Origin: Onchocerca lupi
Lineage: Eukaryota; Nematoda; Chromadorea; Rhabditida; Onchocercidae
Assembly (NCBI GenBank): GCA_028564675.1
Contig: JAOVVO010000400.1
Location: 1 to 64,000 of the forward strand
Length of the DNA stretch: 64,000 nt
Reading direction: 5' to 3'
Positions 37,001-49,600 of the stretch are shown here, piece by piece (position 1 is the first letter of the stretch; every line of letters starts with the position of its first letter). The notes under the pieces are model-generated. The model was not told where the DNA came from. It did no database searches and was given only the letters and a program-made list of their open reading frames with translations. A program made the translations under genes and the position numbers.

Positions 37001-39477
37001 AATTATTAGTTATTTTGATTGGAAAATCATTTTCAGGAGCCGATGTTGCAAATGTCTGTAATGAAGCGGCATTAGTAGCGGCACGTGATGCAGGAAATGA
37101 AATTATCATGAAAAATTTCGAGCAGGTAAGTATTACATAAACAAATGATTAGTTTTCTACTTTTTATTTTCTGATATCATAAAAATACTGATTGGTTTTT
37201 TTAGTTGATCACTTTTTTCAAGGCAGTATTAATTATTAAAAATATTTTACATAATTTCGTAAAATGAATACCTTAAAAATTTCTACCATTCAGTTGTCTT
37301 TTCCTCTGCGTGTCTTTTTTTTTTTTTTTGATTTTGTCTTTCTTAATTCAGCAAATTTCAGGCTATTGAAAGAGTTGTTGCTGGTATGGAGAAGAAAAGT
37401 CAGGTTCTGCAACCCGAAGAAAAAAAGGTAGTTGCGTTTCATGAAGCAGGGCATGCAATCACTGGTTGGTTTTTGAAACATGCCGATCCACTGCTAAAAG
37501 TATGTTTTTAAAAATAAATTCATATCATACATTAAATTCTTCTAAAGATTTCAATTTAGACAGAGTTGACATTTTCAGGTTTCAATAATACCACGTGGTA
37601 AAGGATTAGGATATGCGCAGTATTTACCGAAAGAACAGTATCTTTATTCCACTGAGCAACTCTTGGATCGAATGTGTATGATGTTAGGGGGACGTGTTTC
37701 GGAAGAAATCTTTTTCGAACGTATTACAACAGGTGCACAAGATGATTTGCAAAAGATTACTGAAATGGCATACTCTCAGGTTTTGAAATATTTTTGTTTC
37801 GAATTTTTTTTTTTTTTTGATTTTGATTTTCAAACTATCTTGAGAAAGTCCGTAAAACTCCTCATTTGTATTTCAGTAAAACCATGTGATTCGATTCATT
37901 GTTTTGATATCAGTAATTGTTTTATTTATAGATTGTAAAGTTTGGTATGAGCAAGAAAGTCGGTCCGTTATCATTTACAGAGGGTTCAACTTTTCAAAAA
38001 CCGTATTCCGAAACCACTGCAGAACTCATTGATCAAGAAGTTAGAAAAAAATAAAAAATCTATTGCTTATATTAAATTCCAAGTGATGCAATGTTTGAAA
38101 TGACTAAATTGGCTTCATATTTAGTTAAAACTTATGACTTATGATCTTGCCTAAAGAAAAGAAATAAAATATGAAACTAAAGTTTGCGGAACTTCATGGT
38201 TATATAAGACTCATTTTCATGACTTCACTTCTCTCGATGGTAAATCCAAAATGCTTTATACACTTGTATAATTATTATCTCATTTAGGTACGTAATCTTG
38301 TCGATACAGCTTATAAAAGAACACATGAATTACTGGAATCTAAAAAACCGCAGATTGAAACTGTAAGTTATTCAGAGGAATAAACACCTTCATTAGATAA
38401 ATCGTGCGCTTACTTGAATATTTTCAGTCTTTAACTTTATCTTTTTTGAATTTATCTTTTTTGAATTTTCTTGAGAAATATTTTAGTTTTATTTAATTAT
38501 AATTGCTTTACAGACGTTTTGCAAACATGGGGGTGAATATTTTATGAACTCTAGCTTTGGATTTTTCTTTTTAATTTCCATTTTAGGTGGCACAGAGGTT
38601 ACTTCAGAATGAAATTTTATCTAGAGAAGATTTAATTGAATTGCTGGGACCGCGTCCATTTGCCGAAAAGCAAACTTATGAAGAATTTGTTGCGGGTACT
38701 GGTGGCCTGGACGAAGATGTTTCACTACCAAAGGGTTTAGAATCATGGAATAAATCAAAGAATTTAGAGGATAATCCCGAAACCAAAGTAAGTTGGTTGT
38801 GTTTCATTAAAAGAAGCATTTGAAGTGGTCGGTTTCTTTCAATATCAAGGATAAGCAAAAATATTGTTCCAGTAATGTTTTAAATTCAGTTCAACAGCTT
38901 ATCACAAAATTAAGTGGGAACTTTTAATCCAGTTTACATGCCGTTAATCATCCATGCTACTAATAAGTTTTTAAAGATGGAAATACTTGCTCTCTTGTTT
39001 ATTGACTATTTTTAATAATCTGTTGTACGAAATTAATCCCAACTATTTCATTTTATTGCAAAAGTAGAAATAATTGAATGTCAGATTTTTACAATATCTT
39101 CAAGCACGACAAGAAGATGCTATTATTTCTATACAAAGTAAGGCGCGTAACAGCAAATTACCGTTAGTTTAATAAGCAGAATGGATAGAATGCTTTCCAA
39201 TTGGCATTATCAAATATCATTTCACGAAATTGTTTACTGTGATTCAAATTAACATTAGATACCGGCATTTACGGTCTATCAACTTGAACGATAGAATAAA
39301 TTTCTGAATTTCCATACAATCCTTCATTTTTTAGTTAGCAAAAGATTTTTATACCGGCGAGAAGAAATCTTAATGAGAAGTGAGAAGAAGTCTTTTTCGC
39401 AATATATCAAATTTTAATTTCAAGTATTTTAGGTAAGTGCGACTGATGGCACGGATAAAGCAAGTACAGAGCGGTAG
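34093..39477 (+). CDS. AFG3L2: mitochondrial m-AAA protease AFG3L2 (C. elegans SPG-7)
   Basis: Seventeen exons: 34093-34249, 34378-34492, 34636-34701, 34911-35035, 35111-35202, 35279-35508, 35654-35846, 36356-36454, 36533-36665, 36857-36954, 37037-37125, 37362-37499, 37579-37779, 37932-38039, 38288-38362, 38587-38787 and 39433-39477 (stop TAG). All phases agree; about 720 residues without the targeting peptide. In order: first membrane helix (LSAILAAIAAFAVLFLMA), intermembrane-space domain, second helix (SSLIPVAILFLAWPIIRMFF), then the AAA module with Walker A GPPGTGKT, Walker B ILFIDEID and the arginine-finger segment LLRPGRFDR. The M41 peptidase follows with zinc site HEAGH, then RGKGLGYAQYLPKEQYLY and GRVSEEIFF. 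The m-AAA protease degrades misfolded inner-membrane proteins and processes ribosomal protein L32 in the matrix. ELLGPRPFAEK near the C-terminus is typical of AFG3L2. All visible catalytic residues are intact. Confidence 0.95.
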
Positions 39478-40268
39478 AATTTCTAAACTTGTCATGTTTT
39501 AGGTTCTTAGTGCAGTTTTGGAGTTGTATGTTCATGTCCATATTTGAAGCGAGACTTTTTAAATTAACTTGCTCATTTTGGAAAGTACTGCGATTGAAAT
39601 TTGTATTATAACTGAATTAGTTCAACAAATTTTATAGGACTGGTAGTCATTGTTTTTTTCATCATTAATTTTTTTGTGATTTCTCGCTTATAATTTTTCA
39701 AGATTCATATACTTGCAATTTAAAAAATATCATCTCGGGTGGGTAATAAATTTTACGGGTTGATCACATATTTATTTCTCAATTTGCAGAATTTGGTTAC
39801 AATTTTCTCTTTGGCATGAATTTCAAAACTCATAAGATTGAGTTTAATAATTCATTATTTACTTGTTGCGAGTCCCAGCATTGTTTTCATATATTGATGG
39901 AGAGAATATATAAGCAATCAGTTTTGTCATTTCCAACTGTTGCGTTTGATGTTTCTTATCATCTTTATGTAAAACTTTGATATTTATGATAAAAATTTCA
40001 AACTGGAATCTGGAGTTACTTTTTATTTGTTTGTTCTGTTCTCAAATTGCAGAGAGTACTTTCAAATGGTAGAGGAATATCGTATTATTGGGTTAGATTA
40101 GACTTCTATAAAATTCTTAATTCAATAGTTTTATTAGTACTGAGCAAGGACATAAATGCAGCTCAGAATTTTGAAATGCATATTTGATATAGACATATCC
40201 GAATGTCAATATTCAGCTTTATAATTAAGTTCAATTTTGCAACTGGTTTAGTGTCATCAGTTTAAAGG
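39478..40268. other. AFG3L2-RPC7 intergenic
   Basis: About 790 bases with no gene. Both neighbours face the same way. Acceptor-like sites (GGTTTAG and TCATCAG) lie within 25 bases upstream of the RPC7 ATG, as expected if the message is trans-spliced. Operon membership is possible but not shown. Confidence 0.4.
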
Positions 40269-41560
40269 ATGTCACGAGGTAATCGTGCAGGTGGTCGAGG
40301 TGAAACTTCCTCTGGATTGCGGGCGGTTGCAAACGCATTGGGTATTGCCCGACATGAAATGAGCGCATTTACAAAAGTGATCTTGGAGTCGCAACCTACT
40401 TATCCAGCAAGTTTTAAATGAATTTTCCAGTTCGTCCAGAAATATTTTCCAGAAGGACACACAAAGAATGCTCATATTTATTCATGAGAATGTCATTGAA
40501 GTAGATATGCAAGCAATTGGCTCCCAGTTTTTACCTTCGGAGTCACGTACTTGGAAATTCATAATTTATATTTAAATACATTAAAAATGGATATAACATT
40601 AGATTTGCAGCCGGTTTCGCAGATGGTTTTGCCGCTGGAGAAAACGGATGAATTGCAATACATGATTGAATTACGACAAGAATTGCTCAGTCGTTTTCAC
40701 GAATCGTCTTTTTATTTCGAAGTAAAAGAACGGAGTTCTGAGTTTAAACGTTATACTGATAAATACAGAGAAATTGAAAAAGAAGAATTCAGACCAGGTC
40801 ATTATTGTTTTCAAACATCTTCCTAATATTTTTCCTATATTCTTAGAGTCTTGACTTTGATATTTATAATTTTAGATATTTCTTTTTTAGGAAGAACCAA
40901 ACCTATCGAAAATTGAGAGTGAATCTTCTTTTTTTTTTCTACTCTTTCTTTTAAGATGATTAAATTTGTTTAACAATTTCTGTTTTTTATTATTCTTTTT
41001 TAGGGTTCATAAAAAAGGATAAGGACAAGAGTACTTAAATTCCGTGATTGCTGAACTTAATTCTGTTTAGATTGGTCACGACTTCCGGATGAATTATGCT
41101 GGACGAAAAATGTTGGCAGACCAGTCAAAAAGAAACGAAAAATAATTGATAAAGGGACCGATGAAGTCGTTGAAAAATTATCGAAACTTGAGGAAAGCGA
41201 AAAATTAGGTAGTTCTGAAGTTGAAACCCAGGAAACTATTGATGAAAATGATGAAGAAAGCGAAAAAGAAGAACAAAACAATGAAAACGAAGAGCAGGTT
41301 AATAATTTCGTATCAATCGTTTTTTCGCTTTTTGCACTTCAAAAATGTTATTTATTTTTAAACTGTCAAAGATCAAAGTCATTTTTTTATTTAGAATTTT
41401 CCGGAGTTCTTTTATAATTTCATGATGTTACTAGGAAGCATTATCGGATGATGATTACCAAGAAGAAGATAACGATTATATTCATTCTTATTTCGATAAT
41501 GGTGAAAATTACGGTGATATTGGCTCGGATGATAATTTAGATGATGATAATGCTTTTTGA
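40269..41560 (+). CDS. POLR3G: RNA polymerase III subunit RPC7 (POLR3G/POLR3GL family)
   Basis: Four exons: 40269-40410, 40603-40797, 41071-41297 and 41435-41560 (stop TGA); phases agree, about 229 residues, close to the 220 or so of human RPC7. It begins MSRGNRAGGRGETSSGLRAV, a Gly/Arg-rich start as in RPC7. The core has PLEKTDELQYMIELRQELL, then FKRYTDKYREIEKEEFRPDW and SRLPDELCW, a conserved segment of the subunit. The C-terminal third is strongly acidic and ends with NDYIHSYFDNGENYG and SDDNLDDDNAF, the family's terminal signature. RPC7 is part of the RPC3-RPC6-RPC7 subcomplex that helps Pol III initiate at tRNA and 5S genes. From sequence alone I cannot tell whether it corresponds to the G or the GL paralogue. 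Confidence 0.92.
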
Positions 41561-43649
41561 TAATTCATATTGTTCATACATTTGTAATAATTTGTTGTTA
41601 TTTATTTAAATGTCTTTAATGATGGATTTTTCGCATTATTTCTGCTGATAGCTCTCGTCTGAAATGTTTTTCAGCTTCCTGTAATTTTTGACTTGAAAGA
41701 ACTACTAAAAATTAAAAAGGTATTTAGCGCAGAAATTTTCGGGTTAGAGGTAATGAAAATATTGAATTAGTTTAATAATAATAATCGCAACTTTGTAATT
41801 TTTACGCTATATGACTTCGTTGTTTTTGTGCAGGTATATATATGTATATATATTACTTAACACGAATGAAATGGACATTGTTAATAGAAATAAATTTTTT
41901 ATTTATCGGTATTTGAAGAATGATTCAAAAATTTATAATGTGATATATGAGAATAAAACATATGAACACCGAATAATTTAGAGCAAACCTCTTTGTTCAT
42001 CTTATTCATTTATCCCTTGATTTGGGTTTTTATTTTCGAAGATAAAATAAAGCTCTATTAGTAGAAAGCTTGGACAAATATTATTTATCTGCAGCTCAGT
42101 GGCGAGAATCTCGAATAGTCAAACAGAAGTTTCGGAAAGTTTGTTTTTGTCTTTTTTTTCAAACTAATTATTATAATTGATATACATAACACAGTATGGA
42201 ATAACTGTTTGTGTGTTTTGCGGTGTAATCTTTACGATAATTCAATTGGATTCATTTTATGAATGTTTGCTGGAGATGGATGTTATACGATTCTTATAAA
42301 AATAAATTCGAGCATGTAAGATGATATTTATTCGTCATAAAAACTCAGAAATTCAATATCTATTTAGATGAATAGTGAAATGAATTTACCAATTCATATC
42401 TAGGAATGATATCTCTATCTATTCGTAGCAATAAAAAGATTAAAACGGATGTTAAGTCACGGTTTTGTTGTAGAAAAACCTCATTTTGTATGCTTTTTGT
42501 GCTCGTGTTGTTATCTGCCAGATGAGAAGATTTAAACGTTAGAACTTATTGGAATTTTCAATAAATTTGTCAAAACTATTGCAGTGGATTTATTCAAATT
42601 GTGGCATCTTACTAAACATAATTAGCTTCTTTAGTCTAGTCATGTCGCAGAGGTTCCAAGCCCGCAAGCTATTTTACTGTTACTGCTAATGAATTGGGAT
42701 ATTTTTTCTATTTCTTCGTTCAGAAATTGATTCTTCTCTAAATTTTGCTAAAGCAATCATTCAAAATAATTTATCATTTTTGTGAGTGATAAAACTAATT
42801 ATGCATTTCATCCAGTAGTTTAAAATGAAAATGATAACTCTTCAATCCTTAGACCTCATTTTTCAAGATCAGAAGTTGCGTGTATTGAATGCTGAGCAAA
42901 GAGTGTCAAAACTGATATATATCAATATCATAAGAATTGAAGATTGCAGGAAGATGTGGAAGAAACATTTGGCTGAATCTTAAGAGTCTTAAAATTCTCA
43001 TATTTCCTTCACATTTCATCCCATAACTTCAACTTCATTATAATTATGTGTCAATGGCAGTAAATGATGCATCTGACACTCATTCTTTATTTTGTAAATT
43101 GTTAGTAATGAGTGCTGCTCAATGAAATGTTTGTTTGAAAATTTCATTCTTTATACTACCGAAGAGTTTGAAGTTGTAATTTACTTCCATTTGAAATTGA
43201 TATTAGTCTGGTTTATCGGAATAAAAGTTTGCATTACTGGATTTTAGTCAAAGTAAAGATAGCACAACATTAGTTTGGTTATGTGAAATAAATTTTTTAT
43301 TGTTACAAATTTTATTTGGAAATTTGAAGGAAGGATGTGCAGTTAATTAATTCAACATTTTAGTTTTGAATTTAAGATAAAACTGTTACGATTATTTTTC
43401 AGTTGTAACCAAAATTTAGTGCATAGAGGGTAGAACTCATGGTAAATATCGGGTTTTCTCCTTTTTTCATGTTTGAAACTGTATTTTAGAGAAGTTCTAG
43501 GGCTACAAATAATTGAAGGAATAAAGCAGAAGTTTTTATTGGGAGTTGAGTTACTTGACAGTATTCATAATTGTGAACAAATTCTGAAATCCTTATTTTT
43601 TTTTGCAGCTGCCATAAACTTTTATTATGAAAAGTCATAGAAGTTCAAA
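41561..43649. other. intergenic, no gene seen
   Basis: About 2.1 kb of AT-rich DNA between RPC7 and FIG4. No splice-consistent exon or RNA gene is visible. Confidence 0.5.
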
Positions 43650-46600
43650 ATGTCAAGATTGTGGCATGTGAGTGTTTTCGAAACACCAGTCAACTTCTAT
43701 ATTGTTGGTTCTGATATTTCAAAAACTCGTTATCGCTTGCTGAAAATTGGCCGTTTGGGTACACACACTTTGAACATAACTGAAGTGGGACAAGATTATT
43801 CAAGAAGTGACATCATGGAATTGTTATCTACTGTTTCGGATGGAAGTTCCAGTAAGTTATTCAGTACGAATATTCATCAAAGTTCATTAAAAGTTACTTA
43901 TACATAAGAAAATATTTTATTTTCTTCTAGTCTTGGGTGTTTTTCCCAATCTTTAAATATTCTTGGCTAAAAAAATTGAAAAGTGCGAGGTGTTCCATTT
44001 CTTCCTCTGTTTATAATTGACTTGTAAGGATGATGAAACAGCTGGTAGTATTTCTTATCATTTTTCATTTAGAAGACTCATCCTTACTATTATAGCAAGG
44101 TAGATCAAAATGAGATAAACGTTAGATACACTTTAATGGAGTTGCAGAGTTATAAAAAGTTTGCAAGCAACTTTAATATATGAATTTCTCGAAGTAGTAC
44201 ACATTTTTCCACTTTTCAACTTTTCACTATAAATTTGTAAAAATATTTCATCTCATAATTAGTTTCAAAATCAATGCTTAACTGCTGGTATGATAATTTA
44301 TACTTAATTTTACTGATTTCGTTTTATGGGAATGAATCCTTTATGTATGCCATCATTAAAGGATTCATTCGCATAAAACAAGAGCGCAAAAAACTTTTCA
44401 CTCTTTTAAGATATGTCCGCAAAATCACTGAATTTTTTTCATTAAGCAAAAATTAAATTCGTTGAAATTAGAATTACAGTTGTGGTTACTCAAAATGAGA
44501 AGCAGTCAAGTGGTGTTGATCGACGGAAAGGTTTGATCGAACGTGCCTCTGATGCTTTCGGATTACTTGGCGCTGTGCGCTTCCTTGAGGACTATTATTT
44601 GTTGGTGAGACAGCATTATTATTTCACTATTTAGATGTCCATTTCAAGTTTCTAATTTCCCGAATAACGATATAATGCTATATCTCTTTTGCAATAAGTG
44701 TTCAGGAAAGAAAATTTTTCAAAGTGTTTATCATTATTTAAATAGAGCAATTCATTCAAAATTAAAACCATCGCTGTCTTCATTAAGTCATTTTTTTAGG
44801 TCGTAACGAAGGCTCGAGTTGTTGCCACGATAGGCTATCACGAAATATATAAAATTGAAGAAGTTATCCTTATTCCTTTAGCAATGCAGGGAATTCCAGT
44901 AAATAACCCTGATGAATTGCGCTATCTGAAATTATTTCAAGTTAACTTTGTTATCAATTTCTGTTTTTACCACTTAAAGTTATTGAGCTACCCTGATCTT
45001 CATAAATAACCGCTGCAAACATGCTTTGATAAATTGAGATTGTCATTATCTATACAGGCTAAGATTATAGTAAAATACAAATATAAATCCGTTCAAAGTT
45101 TTTAAAAAAGATCTTTGGCCTCTTTAATGTGCTCAAGTGTTAGTTTCAATAGTATAAGTTTTAGAGACAATTATTCTTTTTGTAGTCTGTGGATTTGTCA
45201 ACAGATTTTTATTTCTCTTATGTATACGATCTGAGCCGAACGCTGCAAGAAAATGTCTTGGAAATATCCTGCTGGCCCAAGTACAAACAAGCTAACAGGA
45301 GTGAAACTTCCCAATTGTTTCCTGATTCGAAATTTATTTGGAATGGCTATCTTTTGGAACCATTACGTAAGAGTGGTGTTAGCGAACAATGGTTTATTGA
45401 AGTAGTTCATGGATATATTGGTTTGTTCATTGATTTTTTTAAGTCTTTTTGGAGTCCATTGAGAATAAATCATCCATAAATTTATGAATTTGTGAATTCC
45501 AGATAAACTTATATGATTGATTTTTCTTTATTGAAAAAATAGATTTCATTAAAAATTTGAAATTAAATAAATCTACAGGTCAACAAATAATCGAATTGCC
45601 TTGCTCTCGATTGTCATTAACTCTGATTGGACGCCGTTCCGTAGAATATGCTGGTACAAGATATCTAAAAAGAGGCGCTAATTTCAAAGGTTTCCTCCTT
45701 TTCTTTGTTCTTAAAGCACAAACAGAAGATTGAAAATAAGCGTGAGGGAAGATAATCATTGAACTCTTAAGATTATGTCCAAAGATTATTGCTTTTGAAT
45801 TTGTAATACTTTAATATTGAAATTGTAGGCCAAGTAGCAAATGATGTTGAAACGGAGCAAATCATTTGGGACACACGTTCTTCCCCTAACTTCAAAACTG
45901 GAAAGTTTAGTTCTTTTGTGCAACGTCGTGGATCGGTGCCGCTTATATGGAGTCAAGACCCAGCTACTCGTGGCGTTGTTGGCAAGCCAGTCATTTCTAT
46001 TGACATTAACGAGCCACACGCACAAACTGCTGCTGCTCATTTCCGGTTCTATTTACTGTTTATGGAAATATTTAAGCTTAATGCGAGAGAAAAGAACTAT
46101 GAATTTGGAATTCCTTTTCATAAATATTTCAATGAAACTTCTCCTACTTTAAATTTAAATAACCAAAAACTTTCATTTCTCTTAAAATTGTTTAGTTTTT
46201 AATAAACTTTAGTTTTTAATAAACATTACTTACTTTAATAAGTAATGAAGAACATTCAAAAAAAGAAAAAACTCATAAGAACGAATAAAATTGTGACTTG
46301 AAGATTTTCAGAACAAAACAATAGGAAGTTTCAGTCGGTTCTGGACAACACTATATTAAACGATACTATAAAGTGCATATCACTGTTACAGTAGAATTAT
46401 TGAACAGTTTGATGAACTTCATGATTTTTTTTTTGGTTACATATTGTTTGGTTCTTTAGTGAACTGCGAAAGAAATACGGCAATCCGTTGATAGTGATGA
46501 ATTTGGTGAAAAGACGTGAAAATAGAAAGCATGAGGCACTGTTGCATGATCAATTCCTTAAGGTCTTATTTTTTCATTTTGATTTTATAGTTTGAAGTTC

Positions 46601-49600
46601 TGTTTTGATAAATTTCGATTCGGCAAAATTAGATTTTTTTTTGAAATAATTTTAGGCTGTCAAATATTTGAATATGTTTCTACCAAAAACGGAACGAATT
46701 GCATATTTAAGTTTCGACATAGCTCGTTGTCATAAAACTGGAAATGTCTTGAGTAAACTTGAAGAAATAGGTTTACGATGTGTTATTCGACATGGCTGGT
46801 TTCAGGTTTCGTTAAAAATTTTGAAGTTTTCCTTGTTCTTCAAATACAATGTTTTTATAATTGTTGAAGATACATAAGTATTCGATATTTCCTTAAATCC
46901 TACTTGTACTGCATCCAAGCATTAGCTTGCGATGCCTGCCAATTCTTTCAAAGAAATTTTTGATGAACGACATGACAGATATTTTAAAAATGAAAAAAAA
47001 TTAAAGTGGGAAAGGGTTTTAATAGAAATTGGATCTTTCTTGAGTTAAAACGAAATAAGTGAAGCATGCAATTATTGTATGTAGAGGATATTTACTTTCT
47101 TGCAGGCATCCTGATAGCTTTTGTCTCTTTTATATTTCATTTAAATTTTTGACATTGAAAACTAAGTTACATTGTAGTCATTTCCACCATTGTATTGCCG
47201 CAAACTGAGACCGACTTCATTGCTGAATGACTTTGAGCCACAACTGGATTCGGATGGTAAATTTTTGCTCCAGCATGGTGTTTTTAGAACAAACTGTGTG
47301 GATTGTCTGGATAGAACAAATGTTGCTCAGTTCGGAGTCGGTAAGTATATTTTTTAACCTTAATGAAACTTAATGAAAACATAGAAGCCCCTGATTACTT
47401 TCGCGGTATAATCCTCTTCAGGTAAAAAGCAAACTTAGCTTTTGATATTCTTGGTTTTTTTTTTTAATATTAACTTTCATTGGCAGTCCACGAGCAAGAA
47501 CTGTGTGACTTATTTTTATTTTAATTCACAGATCTATCAACTCACTCAAATTTGGATGCATAATAATCATATAATATTTACACCAAATGGCTCGTTAGTT
47601 AATTTTTGTGTCTAAATGACTTCTTTTTTTAGTAGTTCAAAAATATCAGAAAATAAAAATAAGTCACATCAAAATTTGGATTTCCCATGCTTATAATTCA
47701 TAACTTTTCAGGTTATATATCAATTAATTTTTATTAAATTTGTGGATTTTAGGGAAAGTGGCTCTTGGACTTCAGTTATATTCTATGGGACTTGTCGGAG
47801 AAGCTCTACTTTCTTCCTCCAGTGAAGTTTGTCGAATATACGAGGATTTGATGGATCAGCATGGCAATACGTTGGCACTACAATATGCTGGGTCTCAATT
47901 GGTACATTCAATTAAAACTTATAAAAAGATATCTGTTATACAGGTGTGTTTGTAACGTTAATATTTTGAAAATATTGTGAAAATAAATTGGAAATCGGGA
48001 ATTGCTAATTGTAATAGGAATTGTCCCATCCATTTAAAATTGTTGATGATTGTGGTGTTTATATTACTTTTATTACTGACACAACTAATCTTAAGAGTGA
48101 TCCAAGATTTTCCATAAATATAGTGATTTTTTTATCAATTTTGTGTCCTAATTGGCAAAATTTTATGCAAAAGGAATAAGATTTTCCGTATAGTGCGAAT
48201 AAATAAAGATTCAATAACTAATAATTTAAATGCCAATTGGTAATTTAAATTACGGATTCTTATTGCAGGAAAGAAGTCGTGATGTAATTCAAACTTTGTC
48301 GAGATATTATAGTAATACTTTCGGTGACTATGATAAACAAAATGCAATCAATTTGTTTTTAGGCGTGTTCAGGTTATTCGTCCGCTTTTTATTTGTCATT
48401 TTTCATTTACTATTCATTCATTTCTTATTTATCAATCATGTAATAAATAGTAATATATCTAAAAAAAAATAGCAGTATACATAAGTCAGTAGTTGGTATG
48501 AAGATTTTGTCCACAGAATAATGATTAATACTGACCATATTTGGAGGACAGTGGTGGAGCTTATCATGTCAGTCTTATTAAATGTCGATTTTTAAAACAT
48601 TGTGATTATTATTTAAATGGATTTCTAAATTAAAATATTGTAGCAAACAAAGTCATCTTGAATGGTTTCCATTCTTCCATTTTTTTTCTCTCATTCGTTT
48701 CTTTTCTCCTCCTTCTTCTCTTTTTCCAGTTAAGAACATCAGCTGATAATAGTTTGCATTAATAAAATAGTCCAAACATTGCGGCAGACTTAATTAAACT
48801 ATGAAGAAATGATGACATTTTAGGGGATCAGATATTCATTGGTGTTATAATAACTAGATTTTCCACTCCTAGTTACTATAAATATTAGTCTCATTTTTAG
48901 ACCAAGTAACACAAGCTGTCATTTGTGGGATTTGGGAACTGATCATTATCTTCATTTTCCTGCTGATTTCAAGATGAAAGCAGACTATTGCGCTTGGTTT
49001 GTTGATTCTGATTACTGGGAAAATCCTAATGAATGGAATGACTGGAAATATACCGATGACTGTGTTCTTTCTAATGTTAGTGTAGGTGAGCTACTATTAT
49101 TGCTTTATGCATTGTCATCATAGTACTTTTATCATTGCTACAAAGTAATCTAAAAGATCTGTTTTTTTTTTCTTTTGTGATACATCTATGCTCTTTAGTT
49201 ATCTAAATAGTGTTAAGTCCTAAAATTGACTACGTAACTTCGTAAGCTTATTATATTGACTATGTTATATTATTTGATTTTACATAATACACCAAATTTT
49301 TTTTAATTCAAGCATCACCAATATCGCACTACCATTGGTTGTTTTCTGCTGAAGATTTATATTATATATATTATCGTCTGTGGGAATTATCAAGACTAGA
49401 CGATTTAATTCGTGAACAGAAAGATCTTCAGAAATCTGTAATCGTTGATGGTGTGAATCAAAGCGTCGCACATTGCTATAGTTTTGCTAAATTATGGAAG
49501 GTAATTTATTTTCAGATGATCTTTAATTCCAAAGATATGTTATTTATTTTTATTGACAATTCGGAATTTACAAAATTCTGTATCGTCCCATTTTTTCCAG

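Noticed and set aside
42630..42690. tRNA-like GGTTCCAAGCCC B-box resemblance near 42651
   Set aside because: No A box at the right distance and no cloverleaf could be drawn on either strand.
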